Shown: positions 28,460-39,258, counted from the first letter of the stretch. The stretch: 64,000 nt of DNA from Halopseudomonas xinjiangensis (GCA_011050525.1 DRFO01000016.1:48984-112983), one strand, 5' to 3'. Notes: generated by a model from the sequence alone, not told the origin. A program made the numbers and translations.

Positions 28460-29975
28460 CGCTATCTTCCTTTATGGATTCACTCATCAATGGCAGCGCA
28501 ATGGACACTTCGCAGCCGCCCGCGTCGAGATTGTTCAGCGCCAGTGTTCCGCCATGTTCTTCAACCACGGTCTGCACGATCGCCAAGCCGAGGCCGGTTC
28601 CTTCTCCAGGAGATTTGGTGCTGAAGAAAGGCTCCAGCAGCTTTTCAATCGGTTGCTCCGGCAGGCCTGGGCCGTCGTCCGCAACGGTGAATATCAGCCA
28701 TGACTGGTGCCGTTGGACAGCTATCCTGACCTGACTGCGTGCTGCCTGAAGCGCATTGCGGATAATGTTCAGCAGTGCAAGATCGAGACGGCCTGCGTCG
28801 CCATTGATTCTGGGCAGGTGCAAAGGGATGTCGGCAGTCAGATGCTTGCCGGCAGTCTCAATTTCGGGACGTATGGCTTCCATGGCGTTTTTCAACAAAA
28901 GTCCCGGATCAAGGGAGCGCAATTGAGGCGCGGCAGGGCGACAGTAGTCCAGTAGTTGCTTGACCGTACGGGTCAAGCGGGCTACCTGGGTACGAATTTC
29001 CAGTAATTGACGTTGCTGCTGGGATTCAAGATTGCTTGACCGTTCGAGACGCCTGGCGCGGCCGTCTATCACGCTCAGTGGAGCACCCAGTTCATGAGCG
29101 ATACCGCGTGCCATGCTGCCGATAGCCGCCATTTTTTCGTTGTCCTTGAGCTTTTTCAGCAAAGTCGTCTCGGCAACCCGGTGGGCATCCACCTCTCTGT
29201 TAGCCTCTTCGATGCTGTCGAGCATACTGTTCAATCCAACCCCCAGCGCCACCATCTCCTGGGGCCCTTGGAGTTCTACCCGGTGCAAGTGGTCGCCTTG
29301 GGCGACTCGTTGCATATGTTCCAACAGTTTGTCTACGTACCTGCCCACGCCGCCGTAATGGCCGAGCAAGACCGCCGCCAGAATGGTCAGACTCAGAATC
29401 CCCCAGACTACCCAGGCTATGACGGTGAATCGGGTGAGTGCCTGGTTGAAGTCGCTGGCCAGACGGGTTATCTGAATAAGTCCTTGAATCTGCCCTGCGT
29501 TGTCAAACAGCGGCAGAAAATGCGAGAACAGTTCTCTGCCGGCCACCCGGCTGTAGGCCTCCTGACCTTCGCCGGTAGCTACAATGCGGTTAGGGATGGT
29601 GGTTCCGCTCAAGTCGCTTTCGGTAATCCCCGCCGAAGCGATACGGACGCCATTGACATCAAATACAGAGGCGCCGTAGACCTCGCCGAGAACAAACACC
29701 GAGCCAAGCGCGAGCTCGATTGCTTGCTGATCGCCCTGTGCCAGCGCACCCCCCACAGGGATACTGATGGCCCGGCCAATCAACTCGAGATCATTTTTCA
29801 GGCGCTGTTCCTGGAACTGGTTCGCCTGCTCCAGACCAATACGTATTCCCAGTGCCGTCAGAAACATCAGGGGCAGCACGACAAATAGCAGCAGGGTATG
29901 TTGCAAGCCGCTTGCCCGCTTCCATGCGGTGTGCACAAGCCGGGACCGATAACTAAACGGATACTTTTTGATCAT
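28449..29975 (-). CDS. Membrane sensor histidine kinase
   Basis: Sensor of 508 residues paired with the NtrC-type regulator. Two membrane helices (about 26-46 and 184-206) bracket a periplasmic domain of about 135 residues. A HAMP-like segment (about 207-260) and the dimerisation helix follow, with His294 in GIAHELGAPLSVI. The ATP-binding domain shows N (IIRNALQAA), G1 (VADDGPGLP), F (FFSTKSPGEGTG) and G2 (GTGLGLAIV) boxes. Stimulus unknown. The start codon abuts a 15-bp motif shared with the region ahead of a nearby secreted-protein gene. Confidence 0.93.
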   Translation of the reverse strand: MIKKYPFSYRSRLVHTAWKRASGLQHTLLLFVVLPLMFLTALGIRIGLEQANQFQEQRLKNDLELIGRAISIPVGGALAQGDQQAIELALGSVFVLGEVYGASVFDVNGVRIASAGITESDLSGTTIPNRIVATGEGQEAYSRVAGRELFSHFLPLFDNAGQIQGLIQITRLASDFNQALTRFTVIAWVVWGILSLTILAAVLLGHYGGVGRYVDKLLEHMQRVAQGDHLHRVELQGPQEMVALGVGLNSMLDSIEEANREVDAHRVAETTLLKKLKDNEKMAAIGSMARGIAHELGAPLSVIDGRARRLERSSNLESQQQRQLLEIRTQVARLTRTVKQLLDYCRPAAPQLRSLDPGLLLKNAMEAIRPEIETAGKHLTADIPLHLPRINGDAGRLDLALLNIIRNALQAARSQVRIAVQRHQSWLIFTVADDGPGLPEQPIEKLLEPFFSTKSPGEGTGLGLAIVQTVVEEHGGTLALNNLDAGGCEVSIALPLMSESIKEDSDVA

Positions 29976-29990
29976 GTATAAATTGTATGC
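29976..29990 (+). promoter_or_regulatory. Candidate operator, copy 1 (GTRTAAATTGTATRC)
   Basis: GTATAAATTGTATGC lies directly next to the histidine kinase start codon and about 95 bp upstream of the sigma-54-like motif of the divergent secreted-protein gene. The same 15-mer occurs, inverted and with two changes, at 30591-30605. The distance fits an enhancer site for an NtrC-type activator. Confidence 0.45.
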
Positions 29991-30076
29991 ATAAAAGCGG
30001 CCTACTTAGCCAGTCTCTGATTGCAAAAGCCCTGCGAAAAGCTTGCCATTGTTCTTTGCGCACCGGGCGCCCGGAA

Positions 30077-30094
30077 CTGGCATGGAATATGGAT
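30077..30094 (+). promoter_or_regulatory. Sigma-54-like promoter motif, copy 1
   Basis: CTGGCATG-N4-ATGGAT, 49 bp ahead of the first secreted-protein ATG. The -24 part fits TGGCAYG; the -12 part has GG where sigma-54 requires GC, so recognition is doubtful. Two further genes carry the same arrangement. Confidence 0.35.
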
Positions 30095-30126
30095 GTCTCT
30101 TCGCACCTTATACCGGGAGAAACAAT

Positions 30127-30453
30127 ATGCTTAACGTGAAAACTCTGACAGCTGCAGTTGCGTTTGCCACCCTGGCTCTTGCGGGTCCCGCTTCATTTGC
30201 GGGGGACGATTCCGGTAGCCATGACGGGAAAAATGCAACCGAAAATAATGGGACCGGCAACCCGGCCAGCGTTGCACCGCGAGGGACCACGGGAACCATG
30301 AGGGGCGCGGAAGACGGCTCGACTGGCGATGAAATGGGCGGTGATGCAGCCACAATGGGTGGGCGGCCAGAAACAGGAACTACTGGTACTGGTGCGATGG
30401 GTACTGGCTCTTCCCCCTATAACCAGGGTGATGAAGAGGTGAACACGAACTGA
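30127..30453 (+). CDS. Small secreted Gly/Thr-rich protein, paralogue 1
   Basis: 108 residues starting MLNVKTLTAAVAFATLAL with a clear signal peptide ending near ASFA; GGGAGA lies eight bases before the start. The mature part is about 80 residues, low in complexity, rich in Gly, Thr, Asp and Asn (TGTMRGAEDGSTGDEMGG, TGTTGTGAMGTGS) and lacks Cys. No known domain. The signal peptide is almost the same as those of the next two plus-strand genes, while mature parts differ. It is divergent from the histidine kinase gene. Function unknown; likely periplasmic or extracellular and disordered. Confidence 0.75.
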   Translation: MLNVKTLTAAVAFATLALAGPASFAGDDSGSHDGKNATENNGTGNPASVAPRGTTGTMRGAEDGSTGDEMGGDAATMGGRPETGTTGTGAMGTGSSPYNQGDEEVNTN

Positions 30454-30475
30454 TTTCGATCCTGGCTGATGCGGC

Positions 30476-30506
30476 AGCGACAAGGAGGGCGAGCCCCCTT
30501 GTCGCT
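30476..30506 (+). terminator. Strong hairpin after first secreted-protein gene
   Basis: AGCGACAAGG (30476-30485) pairs with CCTTGTCGCT (30497-30506), with further GGG/CCC pairing inside the loop. The tail is only moderately T-rich. The remaining intergenic sequence to 30758 is AT-rich and holds the operator and promoter-like motifs listed separately. Confidence 0.55.
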
Positions 30507-30590
30507 CTCATTGGTTGAGGAGTCGAGGTTGGAGAGTCGAGGCGGAAAACGCTCAGATGTATCCTTTTTGATCGAGTAAATTTTTCTCAT

Positions 30591-30605
30591 GTATACAATT
30601 TACAC
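30591..30605 (-). promoter_or_regulatory. Candidate operator, copy 2 (inverted)
   Basis: Reads GTGTAAATTGTATAC on the minus strand, 13 of 15 bases identical to the copy beside the histidine kinase gene. Its centre is about 108 bp upstream of the sigma-54-like motif of the second secreted-protein gene. Confidence 0.45.
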
Positions 30606-30704
30606 GTATCGCTCCGTTAGCTTAGGGAGGGATCGCCTCTTTTTTGTTTCTGTTTTTTGAAGCTAATCTATGTAAATCAACAGGATGGCTGGTGATTAGT
30701 CGTC

Positions 30705-30722
30705 GTGGCACGGTATTTGATT
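30705..30722 (+). promoter_or_regulatory. Sigma-54-like promoter motif, copy 2
   Basis: GTGGCACG-GTAT-TTGATT fits the sigma-54 consensus TGGCACG-N4-TTGCW except for A in place of the -12 C. It lies 53 bp ahead of the second secreted-protein ATG. Best of the three copies. Confidence 0.45.
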
Positions 30723-30758
30723 GATGTTTGTTACCTGAAACAAGCAGAAGGGTTAGCT

Positions 30759-31358
30759 ATGAATACCTTGAAAAAACTCACCACTGCAATTGCTTTCGCC
30801 TCTTTAACCATGACCGGCTCAGCTGTGTTCGCGCAAAGCGATGCGGGAACCAGTCGAGACAAATTGAAAACTGACCAGGGCAGCACCGGGCATAGCATGA
30901 CCGGGCACGGCGCGACAGGAAGTGCGGGCGCGTTGGGCGGTCCTGGCACTACGGGCTCTGGTGCCAATATGCAGCATGGCGCTACGGGTCGGCAGGCTGA
31001 GGGCGGTCATTCCAGCGCCGACGTGCCAACAGAAGGTTCAAGCAGCGCAACCACTGGCGCAGGTGGGGCGGCGGCTGTAGGAAGGGAAGATGCCGCGACG
31101 TCTGGTTCGATGAACAGTGGCCAATCCGGCTCTATGGAATCTAATGGTAGTAGCTCTGGAGCCAGTGCACAGGGCGGCGCTTCAACGTCTACCACTACTT
31201 CCGAAAAAACGCCGTCCGGAAATCAGGGACCGTCTGGGCAGAGTGGTGGAATGAGTGATCCGGCTCGTACCGCTGACCGCCCTGGCGTGACAGGCGCACC
31301 CGATGAGGTTCAGCGCTCACAGCGTGATCTCACGAATGACGGGGAAGAAGAATATTGA
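30759..31358 (+). CDS. Small secreted Ser/Gly-rich low-complexity protein, paralogue 2
   Basis: 199 residues from MNTLKKLTTAIAFASLTM, signal peptide ending AVFA. AGAAGGG stands ten bases before the chosen ATG. The mature chain is nearly all Gly, Ser, Thr, Ala, Gln and Asp/Glu with short repeats such as TGHSMTGHGATGSAG and SGSMNSGQSGSMESNGSSSG, and no Cys or Trp. It should be disordered. Followed by a textbook terminator. The signal peptide is close to those of the flanking secreted genes. Function unknown. Confidence 0.75.
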   Translation: MNTLKKLTTAIAFASLTMTGSAVFAQSDAGTSRDKLKTDQGSTGHSMTGHGATGSAGALGGPGTTGSGANMQHGATGRQAEGGHSSADVPTEGSSSATTGAGGAAAVGREDAATSGSMNSGQSGSMESNGSSSGASAQGGASTSTTTSEKTPSGNQGPSGQSGGMSDPARTADRPGVTGAPDEVQRSQRDLTNDGEEEY

Positions 31359-31391
31359 TCTGACGTAACACGGCCGACCTGGTTGGCTGTA

Positions 31392-31419
31392 AAAAAAGAG
31401 GCTTCGGCCTCTTTTTTTT
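31392..31419 (+). terminator. Rho-independent terminator
   Basis: AAAGAGGC-TTCG-GCCTCTTT hairpin followed by a run of T's; the adjoining A-run on the other side could make it work in both directions. Confidence 0.92.
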
Positions 31420-31572
31420 GCATGCGTTTCCAGCAACGTGACAATGAAACGTGTTTTTATAATGAACGGCTATAAATGGCACATGTGTCTTATGTATCCA
31501 TATCTCGAATGTGCTTGTTCTTAAGTTGTTTATAAAATAGTTATTAATCAATTGGTTGCGAGTATTTTTCAG

Positions 31573-31590
31573 TTGGCATGCTTTTTGGAT
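31573..31590 (+). promoter_or_regulatory. Sigma-54-like promoter motif, copy 3
   Basis: TTGGCATG-CTTT-TTGGAT, 50 bp before the third secreted-protein ATG, matching copies 1 and 2 in form and distance. The -12 dinucleotide is GG, not GC. Confidence 0.4.
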
Positions 31591-31623
31591 TGTTCTATCT
31601 CACTCACAAACCAGGAGATGCAT

Positions 31624-32058
31624 ATGAATACGTTCAAAACACTTACTGCCGCTATCGCTTTTGCTTCCATTGGCGCCACCGCCCCTGCTGTATTGGCACA
31701 GGCGGGATCAACCGCTCCGCCTCCGGGCGCTCCCGCACAGCAACAACAGCAGCCAGGCACAACCGGTGGTCAGATGGGCTCGGGCATGGGTGCTGCCACG
31801 CAGGCTCAGCTCAGCGATCAGGATCTGGAAAAGTTTGCTTCGGCCGAGTCGAAGGTAAGCGAAATTCGTGAAGAGTTTTCCGCGCGGCTGAGCGAAGCAA
31901 ACGATCAGGAAGAAGCTCAGAACCTGCAGATGGAAGCCCAGGAAAAGATGGTGGAAGCCGTAGAGGAAGAGGGCCTGCCCATCCCTAAATACAATGAGAT
32001 CGCTACGCGCATGCAGACTGATGCTGAACTTCAGCAACGTATCGAAAGCATGAACTGA
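31624..32058 (+). CDS. Secreted DUF4168-type protein, paralogue 3
   Basis: 144 residues from MNTFKTLTAAIAFASIGA, preceded by AGGAG six bases upstream; signal peptide ends AVLA. After a Pro/Gln/Gly linker, residues about 60-143 form a charged helical domain (LSDQDLEKFASAESKVSEI..EFSARLSEAN..EAQNLQMEAQEKMVEAVEEEGLPIPKYNEIATRMQ), the DUF4168 pattern. That domain's function is unknown. It is the third member of a set sharing signal peptide and upstream motif with the two preceding genes, but the only one with a folded domain. Confidence 0.85.
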   Translation: MNTFKTLTAAIAFASIGATAPAVLAQAGSTAPPPGAPAQQQQQPGTTGGQMGSGMGAATQAQLSDQDLEKFASAESKVSEIREEFSARLSEANDQEEAQNLQMEAQEKMVEAVEEEGLPIPKYNEIATRMQTDAELQQRIESMN

Positions 32059-32072
32059 GGTCGTCGCGCAGC

Positions 32073-32099
32073 AAAAAGGGCCGTTTTCGGCCCTTTTTT
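32073..32099 (+). terminator. Rho-independent terminator after DUF4168 gene
   Basis: AAAAAGGGCCG-TTTT-CGGCCCTTTTTT: GC-rich stem, tetraloop and T-run. Confidence 0.93.
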
Positions 32100-32187
32100 G
32101 CGTCTGAAGACTCTTCAATCGTTCAGTTGCGCATGGTCGGCAGGATGGCCATCATATTTTGTAGTCGAGCCTGTTATCCGCAGGTGA

Positions 32188-33348
<1,161 letters not shown>

Positions 33349-33383
33349 ACTGAACGCCGAGAGCCGCACCGAACGGAGAAATT

Positions 33384-34238
33384 ATGCAATCTGACCTCGA
33401 ACTGGTTTCAGCCACCAAGAGCTTCGGTGGCTGGCACAAGCGTTTCCGCCATCGCTCCGAGGTGCTGGGCTGCGACATGATATTCGCTGTGTATCTACCA
33501 CCCCAGGCAGAGCAGGGCGATTCGTTGCCGGTTCTCTATTGGCTGTCAGGTCTGACCTGTACCGATGAAAACTTCATGCAGAAGGCAGGCGCGTTGAAAC
33601 TGGCGGCGGAGTTGGGGCTGGTTATCGTCGCTCCGGATACCAGCCCCCGCGGGGAAGGTGTCGCTGACGATCCTGATGGCGCTTACGATTTCGGGCTTGG
33701 TGCCGGCTTTTACGTCAATGCAACGCAGCAACCCTGGGCCAGACACTATCAGATGTACGACTACGTGGTTCACGAGCTGCCGGCGCTGGTAGAGGCCAGC
33801 TTTCCCGTTTCAACCCGGCGCAGTATCAGTGGCCATTCAATGGGTGGCCACGGCGCGCTCGTCTGCGCATTGAAAAATCCCGGCCGGTATCGTTCGGTGT
33901 CTGCCTTTGCGCCCATCAGCAATCCGATCAACTGCCCCTGGGGTCACAAGGCGTTCGGCGGCTATCTGGGAAATGAACGTGAACTTTGGAAAGAATGGGA
34001 CGCCTGCGAACTGATCGCGTCGGCTACCGAGAAGCTGCCCTTGCTGGTGGATCAAGGCGAGGCGGATAATTTTCTGACCGAACAGCTCATGCCAGAGGCA
34101 TTGAAACTCGCTGCAGCCCAGGCGGCGCATCCCTTGGCTCTCCGTCGCCAGCCGGGCTACGACCACAGCTATTATTTCATTGCCAGTTTCATCGATGACC
34201 ACCTTCGGCATCATGCCAAGGCATTGGGGCGGCTTTGA
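33384..34238 (+). CDS. fghA: S-formylglutathione hydrolase
   Basis: Esterase D-family enzyme releasing formate and glutathione. 284 residues. Oxyanion/early motif [19 protein letters not shown], nucleophile in [11 protein letters not shown], and late Asp/His in [11 protein letters not shown] and PGYDHSYYF. It lies 35 bp after frmA on the same strand and is most probably co-transcribed with it. Confidence 0.96.
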   Translation: MQSDLELVSATKSFGGWHKRFRHRSEVLGCDMIFAVYLPPQAEQGDSLPVLYWLSGLTCTDENFMQKAGALKLAAELGLVIVAPDTSPRGEGVADDPDGAYDFGLGAGFYVNATQQPWARHYQMYDYVVHELPALVEASFPVSTRRSISGHSMGGHGALVCALKNPGRYRSVSAFAPISNPINCPWGHKAFGGYLGNERELWKEWDACELIASATEKLPLLVDQGEADNFLTEQLMPEALKLAAAQAAHPLALRRQPGYDHSYYFIASFIDDHLRHHAKALGRL

Positions 34239-34301
34239 GCTTCTAGCAACCCGCCGCAGGATGTAAGATCACTCCTCGATTCGGGCGATTGCGGAGCTGG
34301 T

Positions 34302-34775
34302 ATGCGTATTGGGCATGGTTATGACGTTCATTGTTTTGGAGAGGGTGATTTCATTACTCTGGGTGGGGTGGCTATTCCCCACCGGCATGGTCTGGTGGCC
34401 CATTCAGACGGTGACGTTGTGCTGCACGCTCTGACGGATGCCTTGCTTGGTGCTGCAGCGCTTGGCGATATTGGCCAGCATTTTCCCGATACCGACGAGG
34501 CCTACCGGGGTGCGGATAGCCGATTGCTGCTACGTCACGCCCTGGTGCTGATACAGGCCAAGGGCTGGAAGGTAGGCAACGTCGACGCCACCATCGTAGC
34601 CCAGGCACCCAAGATGGCTCCGCACATCGCTGGGATGCGCGTCAATGTTGCCCATGATCTGGGTGTCGACCTTGATCAGATCAATATCAAGGCGACCACC
34701 ACCGAAAAGCTCGGATTTGTTGGCAGGGAAGAGGGTATCGCTGTTCACGCCGTTGCTCTGCTGGTTGCTCTGTGA
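34302..34775 (+). CDS. ispF: 2-C-methyl-D-erythritol 2,4-cyclodiphosphate synthase
   Basis: MEP-pathway isoprenoid enzyme, 157 residues. Metal ligands are in GHGYDVHCF (Asp8, His10) and the later His; [35 protein letters not shown] is the family signature; [19 protein letters not shown] is the C-terminal one. ispD, which often precedes it, is not here. Its TGA overlaps the GTG start of truD. Confidence 0.97.
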   Translation: MRIGHGYDVHCFGEGDFITLGGVAIPHRHGLVAHSDGDVVLHALTDALLGAAALGDIGQHFPDTDEAYRGADSRLLLRHALVLIQAKGWKVGNVDATIVAQAPKMAPHIAGMRVNVAHDLGVDLDQINIKATTTEKLGFVGREEGIAVHAVALLVAL

Positions 34776-35833
34776 GCGATGCAGCGCAATTACTGGGACC
34801 GTTGGCCTGGGGTGGCCCATATGGCGCTGCCGTTCTCAAAGCAGCTCCGGAAGATTTCCGGGTCACAGAAATACTCGATATTGAAATGGCCGGGGAGGGT
34901 GAGCATCTCTGGTTGCTCATCGAAAAGCGGGGTCTGAATACCGAAGAGGTGGCGCGTCAGCTGGCGCGTGTCTCTGGCGTAAAGCTGCGAGATATCAGTT
35001 ACGCCGGTCTGAAAGATCGCAAAGCGGTAACCAGTCAGTGGTTCAGTCTGCATCTGCCAGGGCAGCCCGACCCGGATCTGACTCTGCTGTGGAGCGAGAG
35101 TATCAAGTGCCTCGACCGTTGCAGACATCGCAGGAAGCTACAACGGGGGGCGCATAGCGCCAATCGGTTCGCGATTCGATTGACCCAGCTACGCGCCGAC
35201 CAGCAGGCACTCGATGCCTGTCTCGTATTGATGGCGGAGCAGGGCGTGCCAAATTATTTTGGACCGCAACGTTTTGGCTGGGATGGTAATAATCTGGTCG
35301 ACGCAAGGAATTGGGCGGAACGCTGTGCGCTGCCACCGGCAAAGGGAACACGCTCCAGATTGCTCTCTACTGCGCGCAGCTATCTATTCAATCAGGTGCT
35401 TGCCCAGCGTGTGCAGGATGGCAGCTGGAACAAGCTGTTGCCTGGAGATTGCCTGGCATTTACCGATAGTCGCAGTCATTTCGCCGCCAGCCGCCTGGTT
35501 GACGACGATCCCCGATGGGCAGCGCTGGACATCCACCCCACAGGGCCGATGTGGGGCCGCGGTGAACCGCCCGTCGGGTCAGATACGCTCTCGGGTGAAC
35601 AGTCAGTAATCAGCGCCGAGCCGCAACTCGCGGCCTGGTTGATTTCGGCCGATATGGAGCATTCCCGGCGCATTTTGCGCCTCCCCATTAAGGCGCTGAC
35701 GTGGCATTATCCTTCTCCTGATTGCCTGGAACTTGAATTTACTCTGCCGACCGGTTGTTTCGCGACAGCGGTGATTCGCGAACTGGTAGCCCTGGCTGAC
35801 GAGCCGGGCGGTGGACTGGAAAGTGAAATCTGA
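34772..35833 (+). CDS. truD: tRNA pseudouridine(13) synthase TruD
   Basis: Modifies U13 of tRNA-Glu. 353 residues starting with GTG, 4-bp overlap with ispF. Catalytic Asp82 lies in [23 protein letters not shown] and [17 protein letters not shown] are further signatures. The middle insertion domain of normal size is present. It ends in a TGATG junction with surE, indicating coupling. Confidence 0.96.
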   Translation: MSDAAQLLGPLAWGGPYGAAVLKAAPEDFRVTEILDIEMAGEGEHLWLLIEKRGLNTEEVARQLARVSGVKLRDISYAGLKDRKAVTSQWFSLHLPGQPDPDLTLLWSESIKCLDRCRHRRKLQRGAHSANRFAIRLTQLRADQQALDACLVLMAEQGVPNYFGPQRFGWDGNNLVDARNWAERCALPPAKGTRSRLLSTARSYLFNQVLAQRVQDGSWNKLLPGDCLAFTDSRSHFAASRLVDDDPRWAALDIHPTGPMWGRGEPPVGSDTLSGEQSVISAEPQLAAWLISADMEHSRRILRLPIKALTWHYPSPDCLELEFTLPTGCFATAVIRELVALADEPGGGLESEI

Positions 35834-36582
35834 TGCGTATCCTGATTGCCAATGATGACGGCGTTTTAGCGCCAGGGCTTACTGCGCTGTATGACGCGTT
35901 GAGCGACTATGCCGACTGTGTGGTAGTGGCTCCGCACGAAGATCGCAGCGGTGCGAGCAGCGCCCTGAGTCTGGATAAGCCATTGCGCCCCTTTACGCTA
36001 GAGAATGGTTTTATCGGCCTCAACGGGACGCCGACCGATTGCGTGCACCTGGGCTTGAATGCCTTCTTTGAAGGGTCGGTCGATATGGTCGTGGCGGGCA
36101 TCAATCTAGGCGCCAATCTAGGGGATGACGTACTGTATTCCGGGACGGTGGCCGCTGCGCTGGAGGGGCGCTTCCTGTCTCGCCCGGCTATGGCGTTTTC
36201 GCTCGTCGGTCGCCAGACGGCGAACCTGCCTACCGCCGCCAAGATTGCCCGGCGGATGGTTGAAGCCCACCAGCAGCTGGATCTGCCGCCGCGCACGGTG
36301 CTGAGCGTCAATATCCCCAACTTGCCGGCTGAGCATATCAAGGGTATTCGCCTGACCCGGCTAGGCCATCGCTCCCGCGCTGCCAAACCGGTTAAATGGG
36401 TAGATCCCCGGGGTAAGGAAGGTTACTGGATTTCGGTGGCCGGAGACGCCGAGGATGGGGGTGAGGGCACTGATTTTCATGCTGTAATGCAGGGTTATGT
36501 TTCAGTTACGCCCCTGCGTGTCGATAAGACCCACTACGAGGTGTTCGATCACCTTGGTCAGTGGCTGGAGAATCTGGATTAA
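35833..36582 (+). CDS. surE: 5'/3'-nucleotidase SurE
   Basis: Survival protein with nucleotidase and exopolyphosphatase activity. 249 residues beginning [16 protein letters not shown]; the metal-binding Asp-Asp pair is at 8-9, with [24 protein letters not shown] and [14 protein letters not shown] [27 protein letters not shown]. Starts inside the truD stop and runs directly into pcm, as in other pseudomonads. Confidence 0.97.
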   Translation: MRILIANDDGVLAPGLTALYDALSDYADCVVVAPHEDRSGASSALSLDKPLRPFTLENGFIGLNGTPTDCVHLGLNAFFEGSVDMVVAGINLGANLGDDVLYSGTVAAALEGRFLSRPAMAFSLVGRQTANLPTAAKIARRMVEAHQQLDLPPRTVLSVNIPNLPAEHIKGIRLTRLGHRSRAAKPVKWVDPRGKEGYWISVAGDAEDGGEGTDFHAVMQGYVSVTPLRVDKTHYEVFDHLGQWLENLD

Positions 36583-37257
36583 ATGACCGTGCGAGAAGAC
36601 ATTTATAAACACGGCATCGGCATGACGTCGCAGCGAACTCGCGAACGTCTGCTGGAGCGGCTGTTTGAGGAAGGTATTCAGAATCTCAAGGTGCTGGAAG
36701 CAATACGCCGCACGCCACGTCATCTGTTTGTGGATGAAGCGCTCGCTCACCGTGCCTATGAAGACACGGCATTGCCCATAGGGCATAACCAGACCCTGTC
36801 CCAGCCCTATATAGTGGCGCGCATGACCGAGCTGCTGCTGGGTGGCGGGCCCTTGGACAAGGTGCTGGAGGTAGGGACCGGTTCGGGCTACCAGACGGCC
36901 ATCCTGGCCCAGGTGGTAGAGCGGATATTCACTGTCGAGCGGATCATGCCGTTGCAGGAGCGCGCCAAGGCCGTACTCAAGGACATCAACGTACGTAACG
37001 TGGTGTTCAGGCACGCGGACGGTAACTGGGGATGGCCCCAATACGGCCCCTACGATGCGATTCTAGTTACCGCGGCGCCGCCCGAGGTGCCCATTGAGTT
37101 GCTCGCCCAATTGGCGGATGGCGGGCGCATGGTGATCCCGGTGGGTGAAAAGGAGCAGCATCTGATGTTGGTGATTCGCGAAGGGGAACAGTTCATCCGA
37201 CATCAGGTCGAACCGGTACGTTTTGTCCCTCTGTTGGCAGGAGCCATCAACTTTTGA
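36583..37257 (+). CDS. pcm: Protein-L-isoaspartate O-methyltransferase
   Basis: SAM-dependent repair of isoaspartyl residues. 224 residues with [38 protein letters not shown] and SAM motif [16 protein letters not shown], then VERI and [10 protein letters not shown]. The ATG is the base right after the surE stop codon. Ends in a TTGA overlap with the DUF368 gene. Confidence 0.97.
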   Translation: MTVREDIYKHGIGMTSQRTRERLLERLFEEGIQNLKVLEAIRRTPRHLFVDEALAHRAYEDTALPIGHNQTLSQPYIVARMTELLLGGGPLDKVLEVGTGSGYQTAILAQVVERIFTVERIMPLQERAKAVLKDINVRNVVFRHADGNWGWPQYGPYDAILVTAAPPEVPIELLAQLADGGRMVIPVGEKEQHLMLVIREGEQFIRHQVEPVRFVPLLAGAINF

Positions 37258-38192
37258 GTGCAGCAATCAAGCAGTTTCGCTATTACCTGACGGTTTTCTT
37301 CAAAGGCATGGCCATGGGGGCCGCGGACGTCGTGCCCGGCGTGTCTGGTGGTACCATCGCCTTCATAACAGGCATCTATGATCGTCTCATCAATGCCGTC
37401 GCAGCATGCACGCCCGCCAAACTGGGATGGCTTGCCAGAGGCCGTTTTCGGGAGACCTGGGAAGCGGTCGATGGCACCTTTCTCTGTTCTCTGCTCGCGG
37501 GCATCCTGACCAGCATTCTCAGTCTCGCGCGGCTCATCACCTATCTGCTGGAGGAATACCCGGAGCAGCTCTGGTCGTTTTTCTTCGGACTTATCATTGT
37601 TTCGGTATTTATAATCGGCCGCCAGATCGAGCGCTGGAATGCCTGGGCGATTATCGCGGCGCTGGTGGGTGGGGGGTTCGCCTACCTGATTACCGTAGCG
37701 GTACCGCTGCAATTGCCTGTGACGCTGACCATCATGTTTCTCGCTGCCTCGGTTGCCATTTGCGCAATGATTCTTCCAGGCATATCGGGCAGCTTTATTC
37801 TGCTGCTGTTGGGCCTTTATACGGTCGTGCTGGATGCGGTAAGAGCCGTGGATCTGGCTATCCTGGGCGTCTTTGCGCTTGGCTGTGCTGCGGGGCTTCT
37901 GAGTTTTTCCAAGCTTTTAGCATGGCTACTGGACCACGCGCGCAATGTTACTCTGGCTTTTCTGACCGGCCTTATGGTGGGGTCCTTGAACAAGGTCTGG
38001 CCCTGGAAGGAAACGGTAACCTGGCGCGCCAATAGTGCCGGCGAGCAGGTGCCCTTGCTGCAGACCAATGTGGGCCCGGCTCAGTTCGAGGTGCTGACAG
38101 GCCAGGCGTCACAATGGCCTGCGGCATTGGCGCTGATGCTGCTAGGCGTGGTATTAGTGGTGTTACTCGAGTGGTGGGGCCGGCGGACCTAG
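37254..38192 (+). CDS. DUF368 (PopT-type) polytopic membrane protein
   Basis: 312-residue inner-membrane protein with about eight hydrophobic segments. The signatures [29 protein letters not shown] and [20 protein letters not shown] are the duplicated DUF368 motif. Members of this family were reported as undecaprenyl-phosphate translocases; application here is by family. The start is TTG overlapping the pcm stop (TTGA), since no ATG or GTG lies before the conserved N-terminal sequence. Order pcm-DUF368-nlpD-rpoS is syntenic with pseudomonads. Confidence 0.88.
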   Translation: MSAAIKQFRYYLTVFFKGMAMGAADVVPGVSGGTIAFITGIYDRLINAVAACTPAKLGWLARGRFRETWEAVDGTFLCSLLAGILTSILSLARLITYLLEEYPEQLWSFFFGLIIVSVFIIGRQIERWNAWAIIAALVGGGFAYLITVAVPLQLPVTLTIMFLAASVAICAMILPGISGSFILLLLGLYTVVLDAVRAVDLAILGVFALGCAAGLLSFSKLLAWLLDHARNVTLAFLTGLMVGSLNKVWPWKETVTWRANSAGEQVPLLQTNVGPAQFEVLTGQASQWPAALALMLLGVVLVVLLEWWGRRT

Positions 38193-38245
38193 GATAGATC
38201 CGTTGCGTCGGTTGAGTTTTCGAGCTTTATGACCATGGGTGGTAT

Positions 38246-39088
38246 GTGCCTGACCGACAGATAGCAGTTCACAGCATCAAGAAGTTGCCGTTACTGGTAG
38301 TGGTCACCCTGCTGGTGGCCTGTGCGGGGCCATCCGGCATGGCGCCTATTGATGACCGCAGCCGGGGCGGACGGGCAGGCCAGCCCATACCCAGTTCGGG
38401 AATGCACACCGTGCAGCGTGGCGAGACGCTGTATCAGATCGCCTTCAGATACGGTACCGACTGGAAGACCGTGGCGGCGAACAATCGCCTGAGCCAGCCG
38501 TTTACCATCTACCCCGGCCAACAGCTGCAAGTTGGCAAGCCCTCAGATTTCGCTGTACGCACCCAGCCATCGATACGCGCGCGGCCTTCCGCCGTACCAG
38601 CAAGACCGCCACTGCTATCCCGTCCATCACCGCCGGCGGTCGCTGTCTCCGCGCCGCCCGTTCGCCCCTCAGCCAAGCCTGCGACACCCGCGCCGATAGC
38701 GAAGGTCCCGGCCAGCGTGGCTGGCTGGGACTGGCCGGCGCAGGGCCCCCTGATCGCTCGTTTCCAGTCTGACGGGAGCCTGAACAAGGGAATTGATATA
38801 GCCGGAAATCTGGGGCAGCCTGTCAAGGCTGCTGCTGCTGGGGCCGTTGTCTATGCGGGACAGGGACTGATTGGTTATGGCGAGATGCTGATCATCAAGC
38901 ATGACGGAACCTATCTCAGTGCATATGCTCACAACAACCGCCTGCTGGTAAAAGAGGGAGACCAGGTCAAGCTGGGACAGACCGTAGCTGAGATGGGGAG
39001 CAGCGGAACAGATCGGGTGAAGTTGCATTTTGAGATTCGTCGTAGTGGCAAGCCGGTCGATCCGTTGAGCTATCTACCCAGGCTGTGA
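38246..39088 (+). CDS. nlpD: LysM/M23 lipoprotein NlpD
   Basis: Outer-membrane lipoprotein that activates the septal amidase AmiC. 280 residues from a GTG start; the signal ends in lipobox LVAC at about residues 23-26. A LysM domain (HTVQRGETLYQIAFRYGTDWKTVAANN) follows at about 54-98, then a Pro/Ala-rich linker, then a LytM domain. In it the metal-ligand His is missing (NKGIDIAG), as in other NlpD activators, while YAHNN and LHFEIRRSGKPVDPLSYLP are kept. Located just ahead of rpoS, whose promoter often lies inside nlpD. Confidence 0.95.
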   Translation: MPDRQIAVHSIKKLPLLVVVTLLVACAGPSGMAPIDDRSRGGRAGQPIPSSGMHTVQRGETLYQIAFRYGTDWKTVAANNRLSQPFTIYPGQQLQVGKPSDFAVRTQPSIRARPSAVPARPPLLSRPSPPAVAVSAPPVRPSAKPATPAPIAKVPASVAGWDWPAQGPLIARFQSDGSLNKGIDIAGNLGQPVKAAAAGAVVYAGQGLIGYGEMLIIKHDGTYLSAYAHNNRLLVKEGDQVKLGQTVAEMGSSGTDRVKLHFEIRRSGKPVDPLSYLPRL

Positions 39089-39258
39089 CATAGGCGCTGC
39101 TTGCGAAGCAAAATTGTCATAGCCTGCGACCAAACTGCAAAAGTATTTTAATGACTGGAACAAGCGGGGGCTTGACCGGTCAATAAATGTGAGATGGAGC
39201 CGGGCCGCAGTTTGGCCGTCAATCCAGACGTATTTCGATCGACAATGGGGCAAGCACA

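Noticed and set aside
29094..29888. 264-codon open frame antisense to the histidine kinase
   Set aside because: Overlaps transmembrane, HAMP and H-box coding sequence of the kinase; no independent support.
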